Assembly (NCBI GenBank): GCA_020629335.1
Contig: JAHDDN010000318.1
Span: 1-6,323, forward strand
From: Chitinophagales bacterium
GTDB taxonomy: Bacteria > Bacteroidota > Bacteroidia > Chitinophagales > UBA2359
Direction of reading: 5' to 3'
Length of the DNA stretch: 6,323 nt
Position numbers and translations under genes: made by a program. The stretch's first letter is position 1, and each line of letters begins with the position of its first letter. A model generated the notes under the pieces. The model made no database searches. It had not been told where the DNA came from and saw only the letters and a program-made list of their open reading frames with translations. Below are positions 5,890 through 6,323 of the stretch, one piece after another.

Positions 5890-6068
5890 GTCGGGCTGTC
5901 CGCTATTATGTGGCTATGTGCTTCCTACTACGCTAAGGTCCGCTTGTCTCTTATTGGAGCCTGCGCGTACCTAAGCTTCGTAAGTCAGCACATGGCCGCC
6001 ACATACCGCTTCCATCCCTAAGCCTGTCCTCCCTTGGGGGAGGTGCCTGCAAGGCGGAGGGGGACAAC
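5890..6068 (+). repeat. Interspersed structured element, copy 2
   Basis: This is the direct-orientation partner of copy 1: same length, no gaps, about 88% identity. Order: box TCGGGCTGTCCGCT (5891-5904), hairpin (5907-6005), box CCGCTTCCATCCCTAA (6006-6021), CCTCCC-TTGG-GGGAGG hairpin (6028-6043), and GCCT-gca-AGGC hairpin (6045-6055). In the last hairpin copy 1 has a G-T where copy 2 has a G-C, so pairing survives. It lies upstream of the reductase, with the first box toward that gene, the same arrangement as copy 1 relative to the peptidase. No transposase or reverse transcriptase is in the window, so if mobile it would depend on proteins encoded elsewhere. Confidence 0.85.
5907..6005 (+). 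ncRNA. Putative structured RNA or ssDNA hairpin in copy 2
   Basis: Plus-strand fold: TATGTGG (5907-5913) with CCACATA (5999-6005); CTATGTGCT (5914-5922) with AGCACATGG (5987-5995), all nine paired with one wobble; a middle helix 5924-5935 against 5974-5985, about 8 of 12 paired; AGGTCCGC (5936-5943) with GCGTACCT (5965-5972), 7 of 8 paired; and a 21-base loop at 5944-5964 identical to that of copy 1. Relative to copy 1, four adjacent pairs in the second helix, two in the middle helix and one in the apical helix are changed on both sides and remain complementary. Expression is not shown by the sequence. Confidence 0.5.
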
Positions 6069-6107
6069 GTTTCAACTGGATAACTTTGAAACGTTTTAAC
6101 TGAATAA
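6066..6107. repeat. 24-base-period repeat and 10-bp hairpin
   Basis: AACGTTTCAA (6066-6075) and TTGAAACGTT (6086-6095) are exact complements around a 10-base loop, followed by a short T-run (6094-6097). The same stretch is a direct repeat: ACGTTTCAACTGGATAA (6067-6083) and ACGTTTTAACTGAATAA (6091-6107), 15 of 17 identical. It begins inside the distal edge of copy 2. On the plus strand it could weakly terminate transcription leaving copy 2. Confidence 0.5.
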
Positions 6108-6323
6108 TATTCTATCGTAACGGTATAAGTTCCGACGCTACCATATCCTACACCGCCTAATTACATTTCAATAATTAATCGTCCCATGAAGACCACAGCT
6201 GAAGCCGAAGTCTAAAATGCGTCTTATGCCTATAGGGTCGTGCATTGATTAGTTATACAAAATGTAGGGGCGACTGTCATGCGACGTAAATCTGTGTCTT
6301 TTTAAAAAGTCACAAAGTTATAG
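6108..6323. other. Right-edge region without a convincing gene
   Basis: No frame is long enough or has the context of a gene. The minus strand has a 25-codon ATG frame (6245 to 6168) and a stop-free stretch without a usable start that runs from 6160 into copy 2. GTAGGGGCG (6264-6272) repeats nine bases found inverted in the loop of the 21-bp palindrome (783-791), suggesting shared repeat material. The end, GTGTCTTTTTAAAAAGTCAC (6294-6313), is a near-perfect palindrome. Confidence 0.5.
6313..6320 (-). promoter_or_regulatory. Possible leftward -7 box at the right edge
   Basis: TAACTTTG on the minus strand (6320 to 6313) fits TAnnTTTG. The -33 region is outside the window, so the match cannot be completed. 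It would read toward the 25-codon frame starting at 6245 and then antisense through copy 2. Confidence 0.25.

Noticed and set aside
5890..6068. Insertion sequence or CRISPR array
   Set aside because: No transposase frame lies between the copies, and there are no regularly spaced repeats with unique spacers; only two inverted copies are present.
5951..6160. Stop-free minus-strand stretch of about 69 codons running into copy 2
   Set aside because: No usable start codon near its beginning, and half of it is repeat sequence. At most a remnant.

Overview
The window looks like chromosomal DNA of a Bacteroidota bacterium, possibly a Saprospirales-type marine or biofilm species. Reasons: a -7 box of the Bacteroidota form TAnnTTTG directly before the reductase gene, no Shine-Dalgarno sequences, signal peptides ending in Ala-Gln-Glu, and a large secreted M14 peptidase with a C-terminal module typical of that phylum. 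The order is inferred from memory of protein architectures and is not proven.

Layout: 1-565 is AT-rich DNA without a convincing gene; it holds four small perfect hairpins and one good leftward promoter candidate. 566-825 is a composite repeat (copy 1). 855-3620 (+) encodes a secreted zinc carboxypeptidase. 3666-4742 (+) encodes a secreted endonuclease/exonuclease/phosphatase-fold enzyme 45 bases downstream, probably co-transcribed. 4743-4933 is a convergent spacer full of short repeats. 4934-5695 (-) encodes a YdfG-like short-chain dehydrogenase with its promoter at 5701-5708. 5709-5889 is repeat-rich. 5890-6068 is copy 2 of the composite repeat, inverted relative to copy 1. 6069-6323 has no convincing gene.

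The two exported enzymes probably act outside the cytoplasm on polymers or their breakdown products: peptides for the first, and a phosphodiester or phosphomonoester (nucleic acid or lipid head group) for the second. The reductase is cytosolic and not obviously linked to them.

The most interesting signal is not a protein. The three genes are bracketed by two inverted, gap-free copies of a 179-base element, about 88% identical by hand alignment. Most differences between the copies are compensatory changes in one 99-base hairpin: seven base pairs change on both sides and stay paired, while the 21-base apical loop is identical. This points to selection on a folded RNA or single-stranded DNA rather than on a protein. 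Each copy also carries a second, unrelated palindromic stem between the same two border sequences. I treat this as a structured interspersed element that merits its own study.
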